A stretch of 64,000 nt of DNA. Origin: Antilocapra americana (taxonomy: Eukaryota > Chordata > Mammalia > Artiodactyla > Antilocapridae). Both the position numbers and the translations under genes were made by a program. The stretch is from assembly GCA_007570785.1 (NCBI GenBank), contig ML660201.1, positions 38,930,588-38,994,587 on the forward strand, given 5' to 3'. This document shows positions 34,426-46,338 of this stretch, piece after piece. Under the pieces are notes generated by a model that saw only the letters and a program-made list of their open reading frames with translations, did no database searches and was not told where the DNA came from. Position 1 is the first letter of the stretch, and the number at the start of each line of letters is the position of its first letter.

Positions 34426-36375
34426 CAGTCCGGGGGTGTTGTGTTGTAAAAGATGAAACAGGATACTCACTGTGGAAGATGCTTGGAGAATAGAAAGCAT
34501 TTGTTCACTTACTCATTCTTCCAAACATTCAACAGGGAGCCAACTGTGCCTGTACCTCAACACAAGCTGGGGCTAGGGTTAAGGGACATTCACTTGGACT
34601 GTCAGAGGCCCCGTGAGCCAACAAGAGCTGAATACCTTCCTGATAACATTATCAGATCCTGAGACAAGGCAGAGATCAACCTGTGGAAGACGCTCAGAAA
34701 AAGGTTGGCCAAAATGGACAAGTAGACTGAGAATGAAAGATGAAGGGTGGACCACAGAAAGATAACTACAAATCCAGAAAGCATGAGGCTGCTTGCCACA
34801 GCAGGACACAAAACCTGGACCAGAGATGAAACGCATATTAACAAATCATGAGTACATAATATTGCTGACAGGAAAGTCACAGTAATCCTTGGCAACATAG
34901 CTTGAATGAGAGACTGCCTTGCTACTCTAATTAATGAAATGAAGAATTAATTTATAAATCAAATACTCCCATTAAAATTTCAGAGGCCGGCAATCAATGT
35001 TCTTCTGCGCATGCTACAGTCATCTAATTTTCTGTAACAGATGACATTAGAAGATGAGTATTGGTAAACTCATAGAACATCCCATTGAAATACTTCTCGA
35101 GAGCGTTTGCCATCTTGGATGGCTCATTGACAGACAGTATTAATACAAGCTTTGGATGAATCCTAAGGACGGTGTGGTAATTGACTCCTCATTGGGCAGT
35201 GGAGAGCTTCCATTTGAGTAGCCTGGTGACAGAGCCATTTAGAGAATCTGAACTAGAGCCATTTAGAGAATTAGTAAAGCTGTAGAAATATTTGCCTTTC
35301 TTTTTAAGACAAAGTGGGTCAGGTCTTGCCTCTGAAGCCTGGGACCAGGGCTGAGCTTGGCCAAGCCGAATGGATGCCGTCTCCCAGGATTTTGAATCTT
35401 CAGGCCATGCAGTCAGGACAGGAACAGCTCTGGAAGGTGTGTGATCACAGCGACCACAGGCGCACTGACCACACCGCCCCTGCCATCTGGATCTTCACAA
35501 AGCCCTTGGTTCTCACCGCCTCCTAAGTTTGGTTTCCAAACCACCTTTCATTCGAAGAACTCAGATGTCCTTCTAATAAATTCCTTTATGCTGAAAATGC
35601 CCAGAGTCCATCTCTCACTGGCAACCTGGGCTTTTGATTGAGACATAAATAACCTGAGGGAAGAAGTAAGTTGTGCATTAATCACATTTCCTGTTCTGGC
35701 TAGGCTCTGTGCATAAGGTAAGAGGCGCTTGCTTTCAGAAATACGGGAGAAGGCATCGGGAAGCTATTTAGCTGTGATAAATGTGGGGACTGTGGTTTGG
35801 AGGGCACCTGTCTCCAAAGAAATGGAAACAGAGAGTTATGACCAGTGAGAGGGGCGGGAGAGGGGAGTCCATCCATTTAAGCAGAGCACGTGAAATGAAG
35901 TCATTACCCAACAAACAAACAAAGGACAGACCGCTGTTCAGGATGGCACATTTCTTGGGAGCCCCTACTTGAAAGAACTAGGATGCATGGTAAATAAGGA
36001 CACCTGCTCATGACTCAAGGCGGTACTTCTACCGGGCTTGTGTGTCTGCTTTCTGACTCTGCTCCTGGGAGATGCTTCTCTTGCAGGGCTCCTTCTGCAC
36101 AGATCCTAAGCAGACTGACAGCACCCAGTAGGTGCTCAGTGAAGACCTGTTAACAAAATGAGCAAATTGTGACCCCAGAATTCCACGCCAGTGCTTGTGG
36201 AAAGGAAGAGTAGTACAGCCTCTGGAAAATGATCACTCAGCCATTTGAGAACTCCTGTCATCCACTTAAGGCTGTTCCTTTCAGTAATTTCTTCCTGTTA
36301 GAGGTTTTTGTACCCAGCCTTCATGACGGCCCCCAGCGGTTCTTTCATGCAGGAGTTGATGCCATGTGCAGTCAG
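34426..36375. other. Unique sequence, no gene seen
   Basis: Nothing recognised; short frames only. Confidence 0.4.
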
Positions 36376-36379
36376 CCAG

Positions 36380-36745
36380 TCCCTCTCACACCACTGAATA
36401 GGTCTGACCTGTGTGACCCAGGAGAATATTGCAGAAATGATGTGCATGACATCCAGGACTACATCGTAAATAATTTCACGGCTTCTACCTTGCTCTCTCA
36501 GATCACTTTTTCTGGAAGAAGCCAGCCACCATGTTGTGAGAACAGTCAAGCAGCCTCCTGAAAGGTCTGCATGGTGAAGAACTGAAGTGCCATGCCAACC
36601 ACTAGCACGAATGGGGCAGCCATGCCAGTGAGCCGTCTCGGAATCGGATCTCCCAGCCCCGCTTCAGAAGACTGCAGTATCCTGAGGGACCATGACCCAG
36701 AACCGCTTAAGTCACTCCTGAATGCCTCTTCAAAGGCGTATGTAA
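36380..36745 (+). mobile_element. Old MaLR-like LTR fragment
   Basis: It shares the same block order as 40560-40890: 'gacctgtgtgaccc', 'cagaaatgatg', 'gaagccagccaccatgttgt', 'cagtgagccgtctcggaat', 'gacccagaaccgc'. The 110-codon open frame at 36229-36561 overlaps it and is not called as a gene. Confidence 0.6.
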
Positions 36746-37081
36746 AGTACTACTTTTTGTTGCATTCCCACCAGCCTTGTGGGAGGGCTCCCTTTTCTCC
36801 ACAGAAGTTGGTGTTTTTAGAAACTTAGGATTCACCTCGTGGCCAACCCTGTAGTCACCAGGAAAGATAATAGTCCTGGACCTACTTCCTCATAACCCTC
36901 CACCTCAGTTTCCCAAAGGTCTTGCCACTCACGTGCAGCTTCCAGAGTGGATTGTTGGTCGTTCTGTATTTCAGGCAGGTCCGTTGTCAGATGGTAAACA
37001 GGGCCTCCAACCCTAAGAATGGAGGAATGAAGAAGGGGAGAAAGAGTTCTCTCCAAAGTCTCTGTTCAAAGTGGAAACTCA

Positions 37082-37181
37082 AAGGACTTCCCTGGCAGTC
37101 CAGTGGTTAAGAGTCCACGCTTCCAATGCAGAAATTACAGGTTTGATTAAGATCCCGTATGCCATGCCAGGAAAAAAAAAG
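37082..37181 (+). mobile_element. Short CHR-type SINE
   Basis: 'ggacttccctggcagtccag tggttaag', a degraded B-box and an A9 tail. A 7-bp direct repeat aaactca flanks it loosely (37075-37081, 37196-37202). Confidence 0.8.
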
Positions 37182-37204
37182 GGATATCAGAAATTAAACT
37201 CAGA

Positions 37205-37815
37205 CCCTTAACACAATGAAGATTGATCCCCTTTCTTTCCAACACATTTCCTGTGAGTTTTTATTACACTCACTACATGACAAAAGGCTGAGAGGATGAT
37301 CCAGTGCCTGAAGCCAGAGGCCTTGCTCCAAGGTGAAAACTATTCCATGCTCCTTACTTTTCTCTGAAGAATGCTTCAGCTCAGTGTTTCTTAACAACAC
37401 AAAGCCTTAATCCCTTGAGATACTCACAGGAGGAAAACAAATGCTATGAACAAAAAAGTAAGAGAATGTCTGTATTCCAAAGCCCCCTCTCAGAGATCCA
37501 CAGCATACGTTCCTGTCCTCCAAAGCAGTCGCTCGGTAAGGAAACCTAGCTAACCCAGGACTTCCCCCAAAGTCCCTGGGCTCAGAATGTTTATTCTCGC
37601 CTAATATGAAATCCTGCTGACTGAGTACTCAACAGAGTCCTTTGGGAGACACTGTTTCACCCCAAATGTTGGCTTACTCTCCTGTTCAGCTCAGATTCCC
37701 TGGCAAAGGCAAGTGAGAAGGCATGGGATGGGGGGTATCGGTGCTACCCAGACAGCACAGGCGTGGAGTGAGAACAGCCAGGGTGTTGTGTTTTGGGGTT
37801 TTGTCTGTTTGCTTA
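37205..37815. other. Unique sequence, no gene seen
   Basis: Nothing recognised. Confidence 0.4.
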
Positions 37816-37819
37816 CTTT

Positions 37820-39450
37820 TTATTTGAAAAAAATTAATACAGGAAATTATAAAAACAGCACAGAGAGTTCAGGTGCACACATCACACAGTATAATGATAA
37901 CATCAACATAACCACATTATCAAAAAAATCAAAACACTATTAACTATGATTTGGATTCCACCAGTTTTTACTTGCATTTTTTTGGTATATGTATTTATGA
38001 AATTTTATGACATGTATAGATTCCTGCCACCACCACTACAATCACAACACAGAATTGTTCCATCACCACAAAGACACTCCCTCAGCTTATCCCCTTATAG
38101 CCATACCCTCTACCACTCCTGCCCACTAGCGACCATCACTATCGTTTTGTCAGACTGTTATATAAATGTAAATATATGTAACAGTTGAGGTTGGCTTTTT
38201 TTTCACTCAGCATATCTTTGAGATCCATCCAAATTTTTGCATGTGTCAACAGTTCATTTCTTTTTACTGCTGAATAATACACTATTTTCTAACACTATTT
38301 GTTTAATCATTCACCTGATGAAGGATGTCTGGGCAACTTCCAGTTTGGGATTATTGCAAATACAGCCGCTATAAATGTTCTTAAATGGGTTTTGTGAGAA
38401 TATAATGTATTCATTTCCCTGGGATAAATATCCAGGAGTACAGTTGCTGGGTTACAAGGTAAATGTATACTTGACTTTATAAGAAACTGCCACACTGTTT
38501 TACAGAGTGGCTCTACCATTTTCATTGCCACTAGGTATGTACTAGTGACTCACTTTCTTGATACATCAGGGTTTTTTACTGTAGCCATTCTATAGAGGTG
38601 TCATGGTATCTCATCATGGTTTTAATTTGCATTTTACTAATGGCGAATGACATTGAACATACACTTGTACGTCTGTTTGCTATCTGTATCTCCATTTGTT
38701 GAAATGTCTGTTCAACTCCTTGGTCCATTTTCTAATTGGATTATTTGTTTCTTCACTTTTGAGTTTTAAAAGTACTCTATATATTCTGGATACAACTCCT
38801 TTATCAGATATGAGACTTACAAATATTCTCCCCCCCATTTTTTAGCTTGTCTTTTCATCCTTTCATTGTTGCTCAGTCGCTAAGTTGTGTCCAACTCTTT
38901 GTGACCCCTTGGACTGCAGCACACCAGGCTTCTCTGTCCTTCACCATCACCCGGATTTTACTCAAACTCATGTCTATTGAGTCAGTGATGCCCAGGGACT
39001 TTTATAGAGCAAAGCTTTTACTGTTGATGGAATCTAGTGTTTTTTTTTCTTTTTAATGAATTATGCTTTTGGTATGTCTAATATCTCTTTTCCCTAGCCT
39101 AGGTCACAAAGATTTTCTTCTAAAAGATTTATAGTTTTACGGTTTATATTTAGATCTATAATCCATTTTGAGTTAATTGTTGTACAAGATGAGAGGCTTT
39201 AGGTCATCTTTAGGCTTTTTATTGTTGTTGTTGTTGTTGCCTAAAGAAGTTCAGTTATTCCATTATCTTTTATTTAAAAAAAAAAATCCTTCCTCCATTT
39301 TGCTCTTTTGTCAAAAACCAGCTGGTCATACTTGTGTGTGTCTATTCAGACTTTTATGTTCAGTTACTCTGTATGTCTATCCTTCTCCAGTAACACAATG
39401 TCTTAATGACCGTATTTGTACTGTAAGCCCTGAGTCCCAGTTCCTTCACT
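37820..39450 (-). mobile_element. Old L1, minus strand, with a nested BovB-type SINE
   Basis: The reverse complement is a strongly diverged L1 3' end plus ORF2 C-terminal half. For example, the frame at 38307-38531 has a WQFLIKS..LPCNPATVLLDIYP block equivalent to WRFLKKL..LPYDPAIPLLGIYP. Divergence exceeds that of the L1s at 443 or 3212. A SINE interrupts it at about 38863-38996. (TTG)n at 39221-39240 and an A-run at 39277-39287 add noise. Confidence 0.85.
38863..38996 (-). mobile_element. BovB-derived SINE (Bov-A/ART2A type)
   Basis: 'ttgttgctcagtcgctaagt' through 'ttgagtcagtgatgcccagg'. The host L1 sequence continues on both sides. Confidence 0.88.
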
Positions 39451-39454
39451 TACA

Positions 39455-39935
39455 GTAATAGTAGGAAGAATAGTGCCCCCCAAGATGTCCACATTCTAAT
39501 CCCCTTAAGTTGTGAATGTATTAATTTTGTATGGAGAATGGGATTTTGAAGATGTGATGAAGGTTAAGGACTTTGAGATGGAACATTAGCCTATCTCAGT
39601 GGGCACTATCTAGTCACATGAGTCCTTAGAAGCAGCTTTCCCAGCTGTAATCAGAGAATGAGAGCCGGGAGGACCAGAAAAGGGGTCAGAGACGTGTCAC
39701 ATTTCTGTCTTTGAAGATGCAGGAGAGGAACCATGAACCGAGGAATGCAGTCAGCCTCTCAAAGCTAAAAAGGCAAAGAAACAGATTCTCCCCAGAGCCT
39801 CCAGAAGGAATGCATCCCTGCCCACATCTTAATTGTAGAGCTGTGTTGGGCCTCTGACCTATACAGCTGTAAGATCATAAATCTGTATCATTTTAAGCCA
39901 CTGAGTCTGTGGCAGTTTGTTACAGCTCTTCTTCT
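39455..39935 (+). mobile_element. MaLR-type LTR, plus
   Basis: 'aatagtgccccccaagatgt', 'cacatgagtccttagaagca', 'gaaacagattctccccagag' and 'agccactgagtctgtggcag' are in the expected order of a full-length LTR. No internal genes. Confidence 0.8.
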
Positions 39936-40089
39936 TTAAAGGAAATATTTTCCAGAAGTCTTTCATAGAACATACTGGGCATGTAAAAAGTCCCCCTAAA
40001 CTTCAGCTGTATTTTTGATAAGATGGAAGCCTGAATTGCAGTAATCATTACATGTAGGCTGAATGCTCACTGTGATGGAAAATGAGTGA

Positions 40090-40205
40090 GGAGATAACAG
40101 AGTGGGGGCCTCATCAGAGAGATGACAGGTGTACACATTTACATGAGCATATGAGCTGTTTAACACAATGCCTGCCATATAATAGGTGCTTAGTAAAATT
40201 TGGCC
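40090..40205 (+). repeat. MIR tail
   Basis: 'acacaatgcctgccatataa taggtgcttag' is a typical MIR 3' part. Confidence 0.6.
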
Positions 40206-40888
40206 ATTTTTCCTATTTGCATGCAAGCCCCCTTAAATGTTTGGTTCTCATCTCCATTAACTCCAGCACAGTTTTCTGAGAAACACAGGTGAACAGAAGC
40301 TAACAGGCCTGTTACTACCTCTTCTGTATATTCCATAGTGCCAAGAGAGTCCCTTGTCCCCCACAGATCCTAGCTGCATGGAGGCTCACGTAGATAGGCT
40401 TCTGGGCAGGGATAATCAAGCTTCAGTCTCAAAACTAACGCTCCTCAGGAAAATAGTAAAAATGTAGATAAGAGAACTGGAGTTACAGTGTGTAAACCAA
40501 ATGTAGCCAGCCTCCAAGGTAGCTTACCTCTTGGTTCCCACACCCATGTGTAGTTCTCTTACTTATGAAATAGGACTGACCTGTGTCACCAGTAGGACAC
40601 TGCAGAAATGATGGCGTGTGACCTCTGAGGCTGGGTCACAAAAGACGTGGTATGATACTACCCTCTCTTGAATCTCTCTCTCTGGAGGAGGCAGCTGGCG
40701 TGTTGTGGGAAATCTCAAGTGACCCTACAGAGAGACCCAGAAGGTAAAGAACTAAGGCCACCACCCAACAGTCAGGCCAAATTGGCCAGACATGTGAGTG
40801 AGCAATCCTGGAATAGAATCATCCTGCCCTGGTCCCATCTTCAGATGGCCGTAGCCTCAGCTGGCATTTTGACTGTGACCTTGTCTTA

Positions 40889-41175
40889 GCCCCTGTGGAC
40901 TGCTGTAACAGTAATGCCATAGACTGGGTGGTTTATAAACAATACACATTTATTTCTCACAGTGGATGTCCAAGACCAAGGTGTCAGCAGATTTTGTGTC
41001 TGATGAGAGCCCACTTCCTGGTTCACAGATGTCTGTCTTATCAGTGTCCTCAGATGGTACAAAGGGTGAGGAAGCTCCCTGGGGTCTCCCTTAAAAAGTC
41101 CTATTCATGCAGCCTCCACTTTCATGACCTAAAGGCCTATTTCCAAATATCACATTGGCCATTACGATTTAGCAT
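40889..41175 (-). mobile_element. MLT1-type LTR, minus, nested
   Basis: 'ggactgctgtaacagtaatg ccatagactgggtgg' and 'ccaaatatcacattggcc' identify an MLT1-type LTR read in reverse. Confidence 0.75.
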
Positions 41176-41194
41176 ATGAATTTTATTGGGATTG

Positions 41195-41219
<25 letters not shown>
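41195..41219. repeat. (TA)n microsatellite
   Basis: Twelve TA units between the MLT1 and L1 pieces. Confidence 0.95.
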
Positions 41220-41225
<6 letters not shown>

Positions 41226-41404
41226 CTGCTTTGTGTAAAATAAATAACTAATGAAGACCTACCATATAGCACAGGGAACTCTACTCAGCACTCTGTAATG
41301 ACCAATGTGGGAAAAGATCCTAAAAAAGAGTAGATATACATCTATGTATAACTAATTCATTTTGCTGTGCAGCAGAAACTAGCACAACATTGTAAATCAA
41401 CTAT
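41220..41404 (+). mobile_element. L1 3' UTR fragment, plus
   Basis: 'accatatagcacagggaact', 'tgctgtgcagcagaaactag' and 'cacaacattgtaaatcaact' form the older L1 3' end in forward orientation. Confidence 0.85.
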
Positions 41405-41805
41405 GCTGTTTCTTGTTCAGTCACTCAGTTGTTTTCAACTCTTTGGGACCCCATGGACTGCGGCACACCAGGCTTCCCTGTCCTTCAGTATCTCCTGGAG
41501 TTTGCTCTAAGTCATATCCATTGAGTTGGTGATGCCCCCTTCTCCTCTTGCCCTCAGACTTTCTCAGAATGATAATCTTTTCCAGTGAGTCAGTTCTTCG
41601 CATCAGGTGGCCAAAGTATTGAAGCTTCAGCTTCAGCCTCAGTCCTTCCAATGAATATCCGGACTGATTCCCTTTACGATTGACTGGTTTGGTCTCCTTG
41701 CAGTCCAAGAGACTCTCAAGAGTCTTCAGCACCACAGTTCAAAAGCATGAATTCTTCAACACTCAGCCTTCTTTATTCTCCAATAAATTTTTCTAAAAAA
41801 GGCTT
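41405..41805 (-). mobile_element. BovB/ART2A-type element, minus
   Basis: From 'tcttgttcagtcactcagtt' through 'gccaaagtattgaagcttc' to 'cagttcaaaagcatgaattc'. The minus-strand frame 41421-41735 encodes a BovB-type peptide (YFGHLMRRTDSLEK), a retroelement remnant and not a gene. Confidence 0.88.
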
Positions 41806-41947
41806 TTAGGGGGACATGCCTGAGCCAGAGTCACATAGCTAAGCTGCTTCTGAATACCTGACCCACAGAAACTGTGTGAGATAGTTGACATTCCTTGTCT
41901 TTTTACTAAATTTCAGAGCATTTTGGTACATGGCAGTAGATAACCAA

Positions 41948-43065
41948 TGCATGGAGACTGAGTTACCCATTAACAAAGCTCTCAGGTGGGGGTCCAGTGA
42001 GCAAAAGAACACACAAAACGCCCACAGCCCTCCCCACACGCCGACCTCCTTATTACAGGAAGCAGAACCGATTGCGCAGAATGTCAATATTGAATCTAAA
42101 GTTTGCGTATTACTGAGCTACTTGGTTTCCTGGTTTTTGTGCTCCCCTAAGGGTCAGATCCCAAGATGTACAGTAAAATGAGTTTTCACCAAGCACCTTG
42201 GATCCCTACAGTGGTGGGGTCCCTGAAATGATGAGGGACGGAAGAAGGGAGGTGACGCGAACAGCCAAGTGCATTGGCTCTCCTTACCAGTGGCAAAAAT
42301 GGCTGAAATTTCCCCTACTGCTTTCAGTCGAATACCTGGCTTTTAAGGCCCTTCATCCCTCAGGAAGAGTCTAACCTGGTTTTGTTGTTGTTGTTGTTGT
42401 TTTGTAAAGCCACAGGAAACCCTCCCCTTGTCCAAACATCACTGGTTCTTCCCTGCCTAGTTTTACTTTAGTTCCAGGAACAAAGGTGCAAGTTGGCAGC
42501 CAGGGCAGAAAGCTAAACGCTTGTGAAAGTCTTGGATAACCCCTGTGTTCTGATAGAGGCAGATCAGGTGTGAAGGAGATCCACCCAGCTGTAAAACATA
42601 TGTTTGGTATAAGGAGATTAGAAGAGTGTATTTGGTAATGATTACTCTCTATAAACCTGAAACCATCCAGCTCTAGGAGCAAGCATCCTCTCAAACATTT
42701 GCTTTTAATGTTTACACTTTGTGGGTGTGGGCAGAGCAGGAAGTAAGAGAACTCCCTGCCAGTCGTGGCAGAAGGGGTGGGATCCCCACCAGCCCTGACT
42801 GGCCTGGGTCAGCTAAGCAGGAGATGGGGATACACGGACCTGAGTCTGTGTGTCACCAGACATTGTATTTCCTCCCACTGGGAAACATAAAAAGACAATC
42901 CCCTGGTGCATTGATGAGTGCTGACTTCATCTTTTCAGAAGGATTTCAAGCCACAAGATACACTGATGCCTGTCCTCATGGAGGAATGCCAGGCAGCCTC
43001 CGGGGGAGGAAAGAACCCAGACAGGGAGCGTATGACTTTGGGCAAGTCCTTTAGCTTCTCTCTGC
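41948..43065. other. Unique sequence, no gene seen
   Basis: It includes (TTG)n at 42378-42402. Short frames only. Confidence 0.4.
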
Positions 43066-43277
43066 ATGTGTGTGAAGTCGCCTCAGTCGCGTCCAACTCG
43101 TTTTGACCCTATAGACTGCAACCTGCCAGGCTCCTCTGCCCATGGGATTCTCCAGGCAAGAGTACTGGGGTGGGTTGCCACGCCCTCCTCCAGGAGATCT
43201 TCCTGACCCAGAGACTGAACCCAGGTCTCCAGCATTGCAGGCAGATTCTTTACTGTCTGAGCCACCAGGGAAGCCAC
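43066..43277 (-). mobile_element. Bov-tA SINE, minus
   Basis: The reverse complement starts 'ggcttccctggtggctcaga' and has a B-box-like 'gggttcagtctctgggtcag'. It then has the body 'ccactccagtactcttgcc'-type sequence and ends near 43066. Confidence 0.93.
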
Positions 43278-44200
43278 ATGAGAGGGGAGGGAAGGAAATT
43301 GAAAATACTAACAGATGAATGAAAACTAAAGAGATATAAAAGGGACTAATGTTAAGCAAAAAGAAACAGTTGAAATACCCATTCAGTTAGGTCCTGTTTA
43401 CACATCTTCTGGGGTCTCAGCCACTCTTAGTAGTCCCTGGAACATCAAGACTCAAGCAAATGTCAGCAAATCACACACACATAAGCCTTCTGATAGGGAT
43501 GAAACTTCAATCAATATTTTCTCTAAACAACATTTTTCATCAAGGTACAGAGGCTTAGTTAAACTAACAAGCTAGTGTCTTTCAACAGAGATTAAACGAC
43601 ACCCAACTCAATGAATTTACTTAGGTCTCTTAACGGATTTAGGTCAAGGTTGGCCCCTATAGTGGATTTCAAGCATTGTTCTCATGGCCAGGTGCGAATT
43701 GAAAGAGAGCCAAGGGTGAAGACTGCTGGGACAAAAACCTGAACTGGAACCAGAGTAATGGTTATACCATGATGAGTTTTTTGTCTCGGGAACAGAAACA
43801 GTCCCCTGAGTTGGTGATAGGGACCCTCCCAGAGGCAGCTGGCTGTTGCTCCCAGAACCTCTGCATCGCGCAGACTCCTCCTAAGAAAGGGAAGAGGAGA
43901 CCCAAACTGTCTCCTCCCAGAAATCCTGCCCCCTGGCTCAAGTGCTGGAAATGTGTTGCCCAACCATTGCAGTGGGGTTGAGAATTTCAGCACAATGAAA
44001 TTCTAAAATACTAGGATCTTTCAATCATCACCTCTTAGAATCACTGAATGCCATGAATTCCTCCAGGCCATGGATCATTTCTTACTCAGATTTGTTCCTT
44101 CAGTGCCTAGCGCAGAGTATGGCAGAGTAGAAGTAATGAAATTTTTTTCTTGCAGCCCTAATATATTAGGAGCATCCCTGGCTGAATCTCTTACAGACTT
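43278..44200. other. Unique sequence, no gene seen
   Basis: Nothing recognised. Confidence 0.4.
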
Positions 44201-44404
44201 ATGTTTAAGTAAGAGAGATCCAGCCTCTAAGGGAAGAAAAAAAAAATTAAGAATTTCTCTGTTTATCTGTCTTCCTCAGGGAACTAAAAGGGAAACCAAT
44301 TCATGTTCAAGTAAGAGAGATCCAACCTCTAAGGGAAGAAAAGAAAAAAACTAAGAAATCTCTATTTATCTGCCTTCCTCAGGGAACTAAAAGGGGAACC
44401 AATT
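44201..44404. repeat. Direct tandem duplication, 102-bp unit, two copies
   Basis: Unit 1 is 44201-44302 and unit 2 is 44303-44404. Both run 'aagtaagagagatcca..cct', 'ctaagggaagaaaa', 'ccttcctcagggaact', 'aaaaggg..accaatt'. By eye they differ at roughly a dozen positions, mostly in the A-rich middle. Confidence 0.9.
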
Positions 44405-44590
44405 AATAACCCCCAAGTATTGCTGCCTCATTCTGCCAATTTTCTCTCCCCCAGTACAGCCTCTCTACACAGCATCTCCCCAGGTCCCTTCACTCCTGGC
44501 CTCACAGGTAATTTTCTCCTCTCCTTACCTTGTCCTCATCCCCAGCCCTAAATAACATTTCAACTTGGCCTTTCCAGCTACGACCTTCTC

Positions 44591-44625
44591 CCTTTCTTCT
44601 TCTTCTTCTTCTTTTTTTTTTTTTT
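44591..44625. repeat. (TTC)n plus poly-T low-complexity tract
   Basis: CTTCTTCTTCTTCTT runs into a T14 homopolymer. Confidence 0.9.
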
Positions 44626-44639
44626 GAATGCAAGAAGGA

Positions 44640-44780
44640 ACTGTTTATTAGTTTATCTGTTCAACTAACAGATGTTTCTTGACTGTCTACCATGCTTTAG
44701 GGATAGTCCTATGCGCTGGGGATATGGCAGTGAGCAAGACAGACAGACATATCACCTGCCCTCAGGGAACGCACATAGTA
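44640..44780 (+). repeat. L2 3' end
   Basis: 'ttcttgactgtctaccatgc', 'ggatatggcagtgagcaaga' and 'cctgccctcagggaacgcac' match an L2 tail. Confidence 0.75.
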
Positions 44781-45991
44781 ATTTTTTTTCTTTTTAATTA
44801 TTTTTATCAGAATATTGTTGATTTACAATGTTGTGTTAGTTTCTGCTGTACAGCAAAGTGAATCAGTTATTTGTATACATATATCCAATCATTTTTAGAG
44901 TCTTTTCCCATATAAGGCATTAAGAGTATTAAGTAGAGTTCTGTATGCCATATAGTAGGTCCTTATTAATTCTCTATTTTATGTATAGTGCTGTGTGTAT
45001 CAATCCCAAGATTCTATTTCTGTTCTGTAAATAAGTTCATTTGTATCATTTTTTTAGATTCCACATATAGGCAATATCATAGGCTTTGTCTTTCTCTGTC
45101 TGAGTTCACTCTATATGATGTCCCTAGGTCCATTCATGTCCCTGCAAATGGCATTCTTTCTGTGGTTAAGTAACATTCCATTCTGTGTGTGTGTCACATC
45201 TTCTTGATCCATGTATCTGTTGATGGACATTCAGGTTGCTTCCCTGTCCTGGCTGTCTGGTGCAGCAGTGAACACTGGGGTGCATGTGTCCTTTTGAATT
45301 ATGGTTTTCTCCAAATATATGCCCAGGAGTGGGATTGCTGGATCAAATGGTAATTCAATTTTTAGTTTTGTTAAGGAACTGTTTTCCATAGTGACTGTAC
45401 CAACTTACATTCCCACCAACAATGTAGAGGGGTTCCATTTTTTTCCATACCATCTCCAGCATTCCTGGTTTGCAGATTTTTTGATGATGACTATTCTGGC
45501 CAGTGTGAGGTGATATCTCATTGTAGTTTTGATTTGCATTTCTCCCATAATTAGTGCTGTTGAACATCTTTGCATGTACTTTTTGGCCATCTGTAATACT
45601 TATTTGGAGAAATATCTATTTAAATCTTTCACTCATTTTCTGATTAGGTTATTTGTTTGCTTTTCATATAGAGCTACATGAGCTGTCTGTGTATTTTGGA
45701 GATTAATCTTTTGTCAGTCACTTCATTTGCAGATATTTTCTGCCAGTTCTGTTGGTTGCCTTTTAATTTTGTTTTATGGCTTCCTTTGCTGTGCAGAAGC
45801 TTTTAGCTTTAATAAGTTTCCATTTGTTCTTGTTGTTGTTTTTATTTCCATTACTGTAGGAAATGGGTCAAAAGAACTTGCTGTGATTTATGTCAGAGAG
45901 TGTTTTGCCTGTGGTTTCCTCTGAGTTGTACAGTATCCAGCCTTACATTTAGGTCTTTAATCTATTTTGAGTTTATTTTTGTATATGGTGT

Positions 45992-46338
45992 TCAGTTCAG
46001 TTCAGTCGCTCATTCTTGTCCAACTCTTTACAACCCCATGAACTGCAGCACGCCAGGCCTCCCTGTCCATCACCAACTCCCAGAGTCCACCCAAACCCAT
46101 GTCCATCGAGCCGGTGGTGCCATCCAGCCATCTCATCCTCTGTCATCCCCTTCTCATCCTGCCCCCAGTCCTTCCCAGCATCAGGGTCTTTTCCAATGAG
46201 TCAGCTCTTCTCATGAGGTGGCCAAAGTATTGGAGTTTCAGCTTCAGCATCAGACCTTCCAATGAACACCCAGGACTGATCTCCTTTAGGATGGACTTGT
46301 TGTATCTCCCTGCAGTCCAAGGGACTCTCAAGAGTGTT
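45992..46338 (-). mobile_element. ART2A-type BovB-derived element in L1
   Basis: 'cagttcagttcagtcgctca' through 'ccctgcagtccaagggactc'. Host L1 'gtatatggtgtt' resumes as 'gtgttagggagtgtt'. A 5-6 bp gtgtt repeat lies at the ends. Confidence 0.9.

Larger units (their letters stand above)
40480..41947 (+). mobile_element. MaLR-type LTR interrupted by a stack of younger insertions
   Basis: The LTR reads from 'gtagccagcctccaaggtag' (40503) to about 40888, then resumes at 41815 ('gcctgagccagagtcacata', 'gcttctgaatacctgaccca'). It ends near 'cagtagataaccaatgca' (41947). The roughly 920 bp between consists of a minus-strand MLT1 fragment, (TA)n, an L1 3' end and a BovB-derived element. Confidence 0.75.

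Noticed and set aside
36229..36561. 110-codon plus-strand frame
   Set aside because: It overlaps an old MaLR-like LTR that recurs at 40560, so a gene is unlikely.
44201..44404. Possible CRISPR-like repeat array
   Set aside because: Two adjacent 102-bp units without spacers in a mammalian genome; simply a tandem duplication.
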